Below, piece by piece: positions 1-10,206 of a DNA stretch of 64,000 bases; position 1 is the stretch's first letter, and every line of letters starts with the position of its first letter. Made by a program: the position numbers and the translations under genes. The stretch lies in NCBI GenBank assembly GCA_002946415.1, contig NJPS01000048.1, forward strand, positions 1,302,001 through 1,366,000, written 5' to 3'. The notes under the pieces were generated by a model, which ran no database searches, was not told the origin of the DNA, and saw only the letters and a list, made by a program, of their open reading frames with translations. Source of the stretch: Rutstroemia sp. NJR-2017a BVV2. Its lineage: Eukaryota > Ascomycota > Leotiomycetes > Helotiales > Rutstroemiaceae.

Positions 1-66
1 GAGATCGATCGATGTTAGACGTTGTCTTGAACCCACGGGCCCATTTTCACCTGCGAATTTCCAAGA

Positions 67-1142
67 ATGTCTCCTGAATCTGAAGTCGACTACGAAATTG
101 GAAGGGTGCAGTTCCTTCAATGGACAGATCTGTATCTGACAGAGAAACCATTTCAGTTGTTTCTAGACATTGATCCTAATGCAGCGGACCAACGAAGAAC
201 CAATCTTGTTTTCGAAGAGAAGGATATCCATGTGACTAATTTGCGTGGACAGGAACATCTGTTCTCGTTGGATCAGAATGGTTTCATTGTTCGAAAGTTC
301 CCTGAAGCTGCGTCATGTTTCCGGGAGACGCCTCCTGATGAAAGTCTAGTAGAAACAAAGTACTTTCCAGCCGTCGAACGCCTACTGAGGAAAGAAGTGG
401 ATGGGATAGATCGATTGTTTCTTCTAGATTGGAGAGTGAGTGCGCACCACTGAGGTTAAATCTGGCCGAGCATGATCAGAGACTCACGGCGTATAGGTCA
501 GAAGTGCGAATCCTATCACTCATGAGAAAGCCACATCCATCGATCTCTTAGACCGAACATCGAGTCTCAAACCTGCGAACTATGCACATATCGATCAGTC
601 TCCACTCGCATCCATCAACCACGTTCTACGTGAGCTTCCGAATGATGCCGAATATCTCCTAAGCGGGCGTACGCGTGTGATAAAGTAAGACTTTCTAAGC
701 CTTCCTTTCTTAAGACAAAGGTCTCGGAAGCTCATTTTAGGAAACAGTGTCTGGCTACCACTCCGCCACGTTGTAACAGACTGGCCACTAGCGCTCTGCG
801 ACGGCAGCACTGTGTCTTTGCAGGATGACCTCATAGAGACAGATACGGTGCGACGGAATTATCAAGGCGCAAACATGTATATGATTCATCGGAGTGAACA
901 CCGATGGTACTTTCTTCGGGCACAAGGGACAGATGAGGTATTGATCTTTAAGCAATTTGATACGAATGATACGGAGGCTGGAGGTGAGTGGATACCCTTT
1001 ATTTTATAAAGAGATAAAGCACTGACTCGAGCCGTGGATAGTGTGTCCACATGTTTCCTTCAAGCTGAATAACAGTCCTGAGAATTCAGCACCACGGGAG
1101 AGTATCGAGATGAGAATTCTGGCATTTACGTACCCAGATTGA
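67..1142 (+). CDS. AsaB/CmcJ-like hydroxylase/desaturase family protein
   Basis: Four exons, 67-435, 497-684, 748-983 and 1042-1142, join in phase to give 297 residues. All introns are GT..AG and 58-63 nt long. The spliced protein carries the family hallmarks: WRVRS at about residues 123-127 (created exactly at the first splice), INVWLPL across the second splice, DWPLALCD soon after, then RWYFL and EVLIFK, and a C-terminal APRESIEMR. These mark the fungal family annotated as CmcJ-like methyltransferase or AsaB-type hydroxylase/desaturase, named after cephamycin and aspergillic-acid pathway enzymes. Substrate is unknown; many members lie in secondary-metabolite clusters, but no cluster partner is visible here. 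The fold gives no secretion signal, so a cytosolic place is inferred. The family call is strong, the chemistry is not known. The start at 67 is the first ATG and gives the usual N-terminus. Confidence 0.85.
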
Positions 1143-1610
1143 GCTTCACCAGTCCAGTCAGTTGAAGAGCAATAGGGGAAAGTTTGTAGCCTTAAGATAC
1201 ACCAAATAGTTTGGAATTCACTTTTTCTGAAGACAACCACTTCGTACCTACATCACCATCATCGTAGCTTTTGAATGCATCGCCAGAACCATCATTGATA
1301 TGCATACACAAACAACCTAAAGAGGAGAAAGTTCGTACTTGGCCAAGTATATTTGAATTTAAGCTATAGCGAAAGACTTCATATCCAAACTCTCCGCGTC
1401 GAGAACCAAAATATTCCAATTTGACACGCGTGGTTATCGAGCCTTAAAAAATAGAAACTGAGCGACGAGCCAACTAGCTGCAAAGTATCATCAATAGTTA
1501 TCACCATAATCCTGACATGCCATGATTGTGCCTTCGGCTATGTGTCTCGATGGACTGATAGCTTCTGTCAGCGGGATGATACTTTCGGTGAGGGTTACAA
1601 GCTTACCGTA
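1143..1610. other. Intergenic, nothing recognised
   Basis: Stretch between two convergent genes. Short open frames on the minus strand show no family resemblance. It probably holds both 3' untranslated regions. Confidence 0.5.
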
Positions 1611-1793
1611 TCATGCAGTGAAAAAGTTAGTCAAGACGTCAAGTGGTCCACCGGTCTTGACAACTTCTCTGTCCTCATTGTCATTATCCTTGTTGGCAGC
1701 AGCATTTGTGAGAGCCGCTTTCCATGGTTGTTCGCGAGTATCTTTGGCGGCCTGGGCCAGGATTTGGGATACGATGCTTTGTTGGGCAGGCAT
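1611..1793 (-). CDS. Small hypothetical protein, 60 residues
   Basis: I do not recognise this protein. It starts MPAQQSIVSQ and ends LDVLTNFFTA. The ATG at 1793 sits in a favourable context (ACCACCATC before it). The middle is charged and Asn/Asp-rich (about residues 33-45), with no signal peptide and no cysteines. Just upstream a good intron can be placed in the 5' leader (1824-1897), which supports real transcription and this start. An open frame does extend upstream to about 2060, but that extension crosses the intron and is low-complexity, so it is probably leader sequence. Confidence is moderate because the support is transcript structure and composition, not homology. Confidence 0.5.
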   Translation of the reverse strand: MPAQQSIVSQILAQAAKDTREQPWKAALTNAAANKDNDNEDREVVKTGGPLDVLTNFFTA

Positions 1794-1823
1794 GATGGTG
1801 GTGGGGGGCCTTTGGCGGTCTGA

Positions 1824-1897
1824 CTGGAGTCCAGAGATGTTAGTATTCAGCTCAATGATCCGAGGAGGAAGAAAATGATAACAGCTAGGAATACTAC
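1824..1897 (-). other. Probable 5'-UTR intron of the small gene
   Basis: On the minus strand the stretch begins GTAGTA, has ACTAAC as a branch point and ends CTCCAG, 74 nt in all. It lies 30 bases upstream of the ATG at 1793. The signals match those of the coding introns in this window. Confidence 0.5.
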
Positions 1898-2844
1898 CTT
1901 CGAAAGTTGAGTTTTGAGCTGAAAGTTGATGTGTGGTTGAAGGGGATGCTGTGACTGGAAGTGACGAGGGATTTAGATGAAATGACGAGGAGAAGTATAA
2001 TTTATAGACAATTCTCCGGTAACGCCTTGTGATATCTACACGTACCTCGTCAGCCATCACCGCTGTGGAACGGCAGTGCCGAGCCTTGACGAAACGGCTT
2101 CAGCCGGCATTTGCATATGAAGAGTGAAGAGTTAGGTATCATCTAGCTGAAAGAAGATGGCGTGACAGACATTCCTATAATCCAGACCGCAGCCTTAATC
2201 CGTCTCATCCACCCGCCCACAGTGCTGCTGCGCCGGTTTGGCACAGCAAGTATTGATTCTGCATAATCATAATGCTCAAGAAAACGGGCTTATAGCTATA
2301 ATAGCCCCGGAGTATGACATTCCTGCAAATTGTCCCGATGTGAAGTGCCGTATGATAGGTTACACCACGCGGTATGTTGCTTACCGACGGGGTACGAGGT
2401 TAACGTTCGATACGTACGTACAAAAGTACATATACAGATGAGCTGGTTATGGATCGATACGAAAACAAGCAGGTTGCTCTGGAACTGGGTCAAGCAAATA
2501 TACGAGCTCTTACCATGGCGTGCCCATCCCGTATGATAAGTGCATACCATATAATTGGCCCAATGTCTATGTTACACACAGTAAACATACCAACACTGGT
2601 GAATGTTTGCAGGGTCAATGCTTGCGGTGCGGCGGCCGGTGCAGTAATGAACTTAAACAGACACCGAGCTAACCAGTAGAGAAATCGACACTCGTAGGAC
2701 AAGAGGTTAGAAATATCCAAATATCCAAATATCCCTGAAGTACAGCAATATTCCAGAAGTGCAGCAGCCCTCTCAGCATTTTCGGGCGTTTTCATCTCTC
2801 TTTTGAGTCTCCTCTGCACACCAAGGCTATCAGGGTGATTACTG
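1898..2844. other. Intergenic, divergent promoter region
   Basis: Lies between the small minus-strand gene and the plus-strand MFS gene. It should hold both promoters. I see no conserved coding frame. A short direct repeat of AAATATCC (three copies) is at 2711-2735. Confidence 0.5.
2711..2735. repeat. Direct repeat, (AAATATCC)3
   Basis: Three near-perfect 8-bp units about 110 bases upstream of the MFS start codon. It could be a simple microsatellite or a cluster of binding sites. Confidence 0.6.
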
Positions 2845-4593
2845 ATGATGGCGCATGAAGACCTGGAGAAAGGTGAACAGGCCAATCTCAAAGCAGAAGT
2901 CGCCGACCATGACCGAGCTGCTCTCAATTCCTCCATAGTACTTGTTATTCAAGACTTCTTTGCTCGATATGATCGCTAACACGTGGCCCAAAGGTCTCCT
3001 GGGACACGGCTGAGGATCCCAAAAATCCCAAGAACTGGCCGACGAAGAAAAAATGGAGGATGACATTGATTGTGTCGTGCTTCGCATTTCTCTCACCTCT
3101 TACGGGCACAATGATATCGCCATCGACTGCCGCTATCGGCGTATCGCTCCATACTGATGACTTCGTGAGGATCGAACTCGTCATGTCAATCTTCCTTCTA
3201 GGGATAGGATTTGGACCGTTGGTTCTTGGCCCTTTATCGGAAATGAATGGACGAGTACCTGTCTTACTTTATGGAAACCTGTTCTTCATATTATGGAACA
3301 CCGTCTGTGGATTTTCTCGGAATCTTGGTGAGCTTACAGCCTTCCGTCTGCTCAGTGGGTTTGGAGGGAGTGCCCCTCTTGCTGTGGGAGGTGGCCTTCT
3401 AAGTGATTTATGGAGACCAGAAGAGCGAGGTAGAGCCTTGGCCATATATACTGCTGGACCACTTCTTGGGCCAGCCATCGGCCCCATAATCGGAGGTTAT
3501 ATTACGCAACGTGCCACTTGGAGATGGGTATTTTGGGCGGTATCAATTGCGAGTGCGTGTTTCGAGATTCTTGCCTTTTCTTTCCTCAAGGAGACCCATC
3601 CGCCGAAGTTATTGGACCAGAAACGAAAACAACTCCAAAAGGAAACTGGTGATTTGAATCTTCGGACCGAGTATGACAGTTCAGATCGAACAGTGACGAA
3701 ATTACTTAGAACTAACCTGGTTCGTCCTATAAGGATGATAAGTACGCAAATAATCATCCAAGTACTTTCCATCTACATGGCAGTTCTGTACGGTATCATG
3801 TTTCTTGTACTCTTTACATTTCCTTTACTCTGGAAAAATGTCTACCACCAGTCAGTCAGCACAGGGAGCTTGAACTATATATCAACCGGCGTTGGATACA
3901 CGCTAGGTGCCCAAGGTTAGCCTTCCCTTCCTTTCCGCCTTGAAGTATTAGGTCTACCAGAAGGACAGTAACCACTGGTTAGGAAGTTCCGCACCTCCTT
4001 GTGACTCTATCCAGATACTCACATAGCTAACCACTCTCTATAGCGGGCGGTGCGCTCAACGACTGGATATATGCCAAACTCAAATCGCGGAACAACGACG
4101 TCGGCACCCCCGAATTCCGTGTCGCCTTAATGGTTCCTGGGTCCATATTGATCCCGATAGGTCTCTTCATCTACGGATGGACCGGGCAATACCATACACA
4201 TTGGATAGCTCCGAACATTGGCGTCGCTGTCTTTTGCATGGGCACCATAATGTGTTTCCAAGGCATACAGACCTACACCATCGACGCGTATTCGCGATAT
4301 GCCGCGTCCGCCATCTCAACCCTGAATGCTCTGAGGAGCTTGACAGGCTTTACATTCTTGCTGTTTGCGCCAACTATGTATGATAAGTTGGGGTATGGAT
4401 GGGGGAATAGCGTGCTGGCTTTTGTTTTAGTTGGGTGAGTCGATTCTCGTGATTCCTCGATTCATGAAGTATGAAGTTTATAAGAGACTGACTGAGTTGT
4501 GTCGTGGTCAGCATTGCCATATTCGTTCCGGCTGCATTATGGAAATACGGGGCGTCCTTGCGGAAGAGAAGCACCTATGCTTCAGGGGATTGA
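2845..4593 (+). CDS. MFS multidrug transporter, DHA1 (12-TM) type
   Basis: Exons 2845-2937, 2994-3915, 4044-4434 and 4512-4593 join in phase into 495 residues. The cytosolic N-terminus ends in the fungal drug-transporter signature DPKNPKNWP just before TM1. TM2 is followed by the loop GPLSEMNGRVPVLLYG (motif A-like), and TM5 carries GPLLGPAIGPIIGG, the antiporter motif C that marks the drug:H+ antiporter family. A charged cytosolic loop (about residues 190-240) separates the two six-helix halves. It should sit in the plasma membrane and export small toxic molecules; the substrate cannot be read. Introns are 56, 128 and 77 nt with clear GCTAAC branch points in the first two. Two ATGs are adjacent at 2845 and 2848; I chose the first. 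Confidence 0.9.
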
Positions 4594-5104
4594 TAGACTG
4601 GTCTAGCATGATACAATGAAACCGGATGTAATGAAACAGAGATTACTTGGACTAAGAAGCGATATTTAACAAGTCCCTAGCCCGGCGCCCGGGTTCCATT
4701 GTGCCTCAGTTGTGCTCACATGCACGGACCCTAAGGGTGCACGCTGCATAGGGCTTCTAGCTACTGACTAAACTCTTCGCACTTCCGAACTTCACAAAAG
4801 CACCTCGTACGATAAGGACTCATTAAATATCGTAAGTAATTGACCAGTCGTCGGGGTTTTCTTCTCTTTTTCTTTCGTTCTTGTCTCCCTCATCCGGTAA
4901 ATTTTCTTTTCTTTCTGTCAAAGATACCCATCATCATACGCGGCATCATCTCATACGATACCTCCTTCAACCTTCTAACGGTCTTCGATCTAAAGAAGGT
5001 GGTAAGTAGACCTTCAACTTTCCACTCCCGTACTCCTTTCTTCTCCTTTTTGTATCTATCTCCCCTTTTTGGATCAACTCCTTTACTCCATCACTTCATC
5101 AAAC
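4594..5104. other. Intergenic with pyrimidine-rich leader
   Basis: Holds the MFS 3' region and the promoter of the oxidase gene. From about 4855 to 5100 the plus strand is rich in C and T, typical of fungal core promoters and 5' leaders. The long frame crossing 4840-5571 is a shadow created by this skew. Confidence 0.5.
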
Positions 5105-6490
5105 ATGTCATCCACCTACCAACCCCCCAAATCCATCCTCTTCGTCGGCACATCCCTCTTCTCCCTCAGCACCACCCTCTCTCTCCTCCGCCGACCTCTC
5201 TACGCCCAAACAAAAATTACCCTCCTCGACCGCTCGCCCTTCCCCTCCCCCGACGCCTCCTCAGTCGATTCCTCCCGCATAATCCGCGCCGACTACTCCG
5301 ACCCCTATTACTCCGCCCTCGCCGCCTCGGCGCAGGAAATCTGGCGGCAGAACGCGTCCCACGAGCTCGGGGGTCAAGGCCGCTACACCGAAAGCGGGCT
5401 TTGCCTCACCTGCGACACATCATACGCGAACTCCGGCGCAGGCTACGTCCGCAAGAGCTACGAGAATGTAAAGGGGCTTATGCAACAAGCTGGCGATACT
5501 ACCGGTGTTCAAGAACTCCCCTCCAAAACGGACATCAGCAAGCAATTGGGCACAGGTCCGGGAAGTGGTGAATGGGGCTACATAAACCATCGCTCGGGAT
5601 GGGCCGACGCGGAAGCCTCTCTCGTCTGGCTCCGCAACGAAGTCGAGCGTCTCTCCGCCGGCCGCGTCACCTTCGTAACCGCCGAAGCTACATCCCTGAT
5701 CTTCTCCTCATGCGGGAGCAGCGTACTGGGCGCCCACACCTCCGACGGCACACGCTACCATGCGGATCTTACGATCGTCGCAGCCGGGGCCTGGAGCGGA
5801 AAATTCCTGGACTTGCGGTCCCAAGTGCATGCATCCGGACAATGTCTCCTGTACGTTCAAATCTCGGACGCCGAACAAGAACGCTTAAAAGATTTGCCCG
5901 TTCTACTGAATATGAGCACCGGGTGGTTCATCATCCCTCCTCGCAATAACATCTTGAAGATTGCGCGGCACGCTCACGGATACTCGAATCCTACTACGAT
6001 TCCGCATCCGCATCCTTCTGCCTCATCCTCCGAGACACAGATCACCGTGTCGCTACCACGCACAACCTACGACTCCCCCAGCAACGCGGTTCCTCTGCCC
6101 TTCCAAAAGGAAGCCGCGGAAGCACTATCACAACTCCTTCCCGATCTCTCCCCTCGGCCGTTCATCTCCACAAGGATATGTTGGTATTCCGATACACCTG
6201 CAGGCGAGTTCCTGATTACGTATTGTGACAAGCCGGTCGAGGAAGGGGGGTTGGGGATGAAGGGGGTGTTTTTGGCTACGGGGGGAAGCGGGCATGGGTT
6301 TAAGTTCTTGCCGGTGCTGGGGGAGAAGATTGTGGATGTGATGGAGGGGAAGGATGAGGAGTGGGAGAGGAAATGGGGATGGAAGGATAGGAAGGAGTGG
6401 GACGGCATGACGGAGGATGGAAGTCGAGCTGGGAGGAGAGGTGAAGTGCTTGGTCCTTTGGAGGAGGTGATCCAGAAGAGTCGCCTATGA
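5105..6490 (+). CDS. FAD-dependent amine/amino-acid oxidase, peroxisomal (fructosyl-amine/saccharopine oxidase-like)
   Basis: Single exon, 461 residues. It belongs to the DAO/sarcosine-oxidase superfamily, closest in look to fungal fructosyl-amine or L-saccharopine/pipecolate oxidases. The N-terminal Rossmann strand is followed by the typical DSSRIIRADYSDPYY block (residues about 57-71), a mid-protein TIVAAGAWSGKFLD, and near the C-terminus ICWYSDTPAGEFLITY, whose Cys corresponds to the covalent-FAD cysteine in the family, then LATGGSGHGFKFLPVLG. The last three residues are SRL, a PTS1-type peroxisome signal, which fits this family. Unusually, the dinucleotide-binding GxGxxG motif reads GTSLFS, with two glycines replaced. 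I start at 5105 (ATG in context AAAC); an upstream in-frame ATG at 5069 would add 12 unconserved residues. Exact substrate is unknown. Confidence 0.85.
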   Translation: MSSTYQPPKSILFVGTSLFSLSTTLSLLRRPLYAQTKITLLDRSPFPSPDASSVDSSRIIRADYSDPYYSALAASAQEIWRQNASHELGGQGRYTESGLCLTCDTSYANSGAGYVRKSYENVKGLMQQAGDTTGVQELPSKTDISKQLGTGPGSGEWGYINHRSGWADAEASLVWLRNEVERLSAGRVTFVTAEATSLIFSSCGSSVLGAHTSDGTRYHADLTIVAAGAWSGKFLDLRSQVHASGQCLLYVQISDAEQERLKDLPVLLNMSTGWFIIPPRNNILKIARHAHGYSNPTTIPHPHPSASSSETQITVSLPRTTYDSPSNAVPLPFQKEAAEALSQLLPDLSPRPFISTRICWYSDTPAGEFLITYCDKPVEEGGLGMKGVFLATGGSGHGFKFLPVLGEKIVDVMEGKDEEWERKWGWKDRKEWDGMTEDGSRAGRRGEVLGPLEEVIQKSRL

Positions 6491-7466
6491 AGATGATGGT
6501 GCGGCAAGAGTCACGATAAGGAGGTGGACGGAGTGGGAATGAGGTTTGGATATGAACTACGACATCACGATATACACGACATACAACACAACGATGGACG
6601 GAAGAGTGGAACGCATGTTTGAATGATACGATGGATGGGAATTATTTATCTAAGCATGCAGCTATCAAGAAAAAATTCTTCCATCCACAACATACAGATA
6701 TGAGGAATCTCCAGCCAAAACAAATCGTCAGGTTTTCTTCCTTTCGCTCGCTTCGTGAATACGACCATCCACTGACTACCTACTCAAAAGAAAGCCCATG
6801 TCATAGCCCATGCATGAAATAGAGACCTCAAGTATCTGTGATGTCATCACCACTCAGCAGCGTACGTATAAAAAGATGAGCAGAGACAACTGATGTTGAA
6901 TCCACCATCTGGATCAAAAGACCGCTAAGGTCTCGCTTGTTCGCCAGCATCCCCCTCCACTATCTCCTCAGGATTTTTTTTTTTCTTTTTGCTCTAGTAC
7001 CAGTCGACAGTAAAGTGACCAGTACAAAAGAGCGTAAACTAACTATCTGTGGAAAAGCAATTAATGACGGCATCGTAGGACCTGCGCACCATGCCATCCG
7101 TCGAAGGTGATGTGAGTGTGTGTGTGTTGTGCAATCTATGTTCTTTAGAAAAAGGACAACGCGCAAGCATGCTAAAAAGAGCACAAGTGTATGTAGAGTC
7201 CCTTCTCTGACTCTTTTCCCTCCTGGTACGCCGATGCAATGCAAAATATGAGGAATAGAAACGGGTGACGACTACCAAACGAGTTTGGATCATGATTTGG
7301 CAGTCGTCAACTGTAACCTTTTAGGTAACGTTCGTGAAATCGTAAAATCGAAAATAAATAGTTGTACAGCTTGGGGAAGTAGGGGAAGAGGTGTTGGTAC
7401 ATCGTAACGGTGAGTCGTGAAGTTTGATGTGGATGATCGAACCGCTGATGCAGATCTCGGAAGCAT
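6491..7466. other. Intergenic between convergent genes
   Basis: No credible gene. It contains poly-T and a short GT microsatellite near 7110-7130. It should hold the 3' ends of the oxidase and TBP transcripts. Confidence 0.5.
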
Positions 7467-8417
7467 TTAAACCTTCTTGAAATCTTGAAGATGTCAGTAA
7501 GTCTCGAGGGAGTCCTACAGAAGAGGTGTAACATACCTTGAAGCACAGGGTAGATCATTTCAAAAGCTTGGTAGATTTCCTCGCGAACTTTCGCACCAGT
7601 CAAGACAATCTTACCACTTACGAAGATCAATAGAACGATCTTAGGTTTCATCATTCTGTAGATCAAACCAGGGAACAATTCAGGTTCGTAAGAACTGAAA
7701 TTCATGTGTCGGGAAGCGAGACCTTCTAAGCGGATGGGGAACTTGATGTCGCAGGAGCCGACAATGTTTTGGATCTTGAAGTCCGTGAACTTAGCGTTGA
7801 AACCCAGCTTTTGAATGATACGAGCATATTTGCGCGAGGCCAACTTGGAATCGTCTTCCGACTTTGCTCCAGTGACGACCATTTTTCCTGATGCGAAGAT
7901 TAACGCGGTAGTCTTGGGTTCACGAATACGCATGATAACGGCAGCGAAACGCTGGGTAGGTTAGCAAATACAGAAGAGATATAGCAAGCCTAGAGTCAGC
8001 AAGTACCTTTGGGTTATATTCAGCATTTCTCGCATGCAGGGCGATCGTCTTCAGGTCCAAGCGGCAATCGAGATTAACCGTGGCAACGATGTTTCTTTAC
8101 ATGCAAGATAAGCCTCAAGCAAACAAAGTGAGACGCGAGGGTTATACATACTGCAAAGTAGGAACAATACCACTAACACCTTGAGTCGCACCAGGTGTAG
8201 CAGCAGGCGTCGCGGGAGTCACCCCAGTTCCGTTAGGAGTTTGAGCAGCCTGCTGTTGACTACCATTCGTTTGACCGTTTGGCTGACCAGTTTGTCTATC
8301 GGGACCCGTAGAAGGTGGAGTGAGTTCACCAGCACCACCTGGGAAGGATAAAGAGCCTGGAGCAATGAAGGTCTTTGCCTGGGCGGCGTTCGAAGGATGT
8401 GTTTGTATGGACTCCAT
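7467..8417 (-). CDS. SPT15: TATA-binding protein (TBP)
   Basis: Four exons on the minus strand, 8417-8152, 8094-8007, 7951-7537 and 7483-7467, give 261 residues. The last exon is only 17 nt and supplies the ending DFKKV and the stop. Residues 1-85 are a low-complexity Pro/Thr/Gln/Gly leader of the kind that varies between species. From about residue 86 the saddle core begins ([14 protein letters not shown]), followed by the two imperfect repeats: [19 protein letters not shown] with [12 protein letters not shown], and [13 protein letters not shown] with [14 protein letters not shown]. This is the near-invariant core of eukaryotic TBP, needed by all three nuclear RNA polymerases. Introns are 53-57 nt. 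Identification is essentially certain. Confidence 0.98.
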
Positions 8418-8590
8418 GTTGGTTCACAGACGCAAATTTATTGATTTGTGTAAGATGGAAGGAGCAGGTCTATTTGTAAATAGAAACGTTAGATCGAGCT
8501 TGGGTCGCGAGCAAGGGTGAACGTTTGGAAGTAGGAGTGGATGAGGAAGCAGAGGCGGGAGTGGTATGATCGACTTTTCAAGGAAGCGTA

Positions 8591-8605
8591 ATCGATATCG
8601 ATAAG
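8591..8605. promoter_or_regulatory. ATCGATATCGAT palindrome with GATAAG in TBP promoter
   Basis: A perfect 12-bp palindrome at 8591-8602, continuing into TATCGATAAG, about 175 bases upstream of the TBP start codon. A related perfect palindrome lies between HSP78 and EFB1. A binding-site role is inferred. Confidence 0.35.
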
Positions 8606-9761
8606 CGCGAGCTCGAAGTCGTCGGAGGCAAATGAGAAGATGAAGTGACAAGAAGCGATGAGGATGCTCTTTGTTTGTGTTCAGGTATGGGGTGATTTGG
8701 ATCGAGAGAAATACTAGCCGTACCGTTTGTGGGAGATAAACAACTCAATGTCTCCCCTACAGTAACTGCTCGACGATGATGTCTTGGACTGGATACTTCG
8801 AAACGTCTTTTGAATCGAAGTGGCCGTCGACAACTAATTCACTTGCTGATGGGTATCTAGCAAGTGGTGGACGAGAAACTATCAACGAGCTTCTGTCTCC
8901 TTTATTGTGAATTCCTTGTTGAGGCGCAAAGGTTCTATGCGACGAGGGACCACGGCGGACTTGTCGCAAGGCAAATAAATACCGACGATGAGATGGATGT
9001 CGCGCGAGGTTGATCTTGTTTTTTCTATTTTCTATTAAATGAATGTGTGTGGACGGTACAGGGTACTGTGGCTTGTACTCTGTGTGTCGTTGAGTTCCCT
9101 GGAGTTTGAAGAGCAGAAGATTAATATTCTTCGTTGGTGGGATGATGTGCGTGGTGGGGTAGGGGTGGTTGTTGCGAGGTTGAAGTAATCTTGGTGGTTT
9201 GGTTGGAGTCGCAAAAAGTGAGGCAATTTACGAACAACCGCTAGCGCCAAAAGGATTCAGAAAAATTTGAAAGGTGCGAGGCAAGATTACTTTATAGTAA
9301 GGTACTTGCCAGTGTAGAAGAAGGCCACCGTAGAGCCGGCCCACTTTTATTCAATCCTCCGGCGCGTTGAGCAGCCAATGAAACCGACGGATGAATGCTT
9401 ACCACGATCTCTGAAACCCCAATAAAATAAGGGGAGCCTACCATTCACTGCCGTTCACCACGAATTTGCGAGTATTTACGGAAGTACGACCACAGACTAC
9501 CATTCACTCCCATTTACGACCAGACCGCACCAAAGCGTCGTCGTTTGTCGGCGAAAATTTGATAACGCGTCGTCCGGTCGCCGGTTCTACACCACCCACG
9601 CAGAGCATCCACCACTTTCACCACTTTGACGCTGCATATTCACACCACCCCGGCATGAATCAGACACTTGGTCCCCTTTTTTATACAGGACTACTGCGTT
9701 GCAGATTCACAGACGGACAGATAGGCCTGCGGAGGTATTCTCTTTTCGGCTTCTCGTCCAG

Positions 9762-9822
9762 TCTCCATCATCTCCATCATCTCCATCATCTCCATCATCT
9801 CCATCATCTCATCTCCATCATC
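9762..9822. repeat. Tandem repeat, 9-bp unit CTCCATCAT
   Basis: About six copies of a 9-bp unit, the last copies slightly broken. It creates artificial His/Ser-rich frames. Confidence 0.8.
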
Positions 9823-10174
9823 GTGATTCACCTGTTGTTGTTTTCAGTACTGCATACTCTACAGGAGCGGATCGGTCGGGTGGCACGGTGACTGTATTTC
9901 CATTATGCATAGCAAGGCAACGGTTGGAGAAAAAAAAAAGAAGGATGATCGTGACGATGGATGGCAGCAAGCGAGCAAGCAAACAAGGCTACGAGCCTAC
10001 TGTAGCCAGAAAGCAAAAGAAACGGGTGGAGGGCGGGAAAGCACCGACAACCATTGGCTCTCTGGCTCTTTGGCGTTTCTCGCCCGCCCCCAAGGGTAAT
10101 GCTCATTTCACATTTCTCTACTGTACAAAGTACGGAGTACGGAACGTAGCTATCCCACCGAAATTCTACCAAAG

Positions 10175-10206
10175 GTGCCGTGCCACCGTGCCACCGTGCC
10201 ACCGTA
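10175..10206. repeat. Tandem repeat, 8-bp unit GTGCCACC
   Basis: Roughly four copies of an 8-bp unit in non-coding sequence. Confidence 0.75.

Noticed and set aside
4840..5571. Long plus-strand open frame, 243 codons
   Set aside because: It overlaps the oxidase gene in another frame, is Arg/Pro/Leu-rich from the C-rich strand and has no family features.
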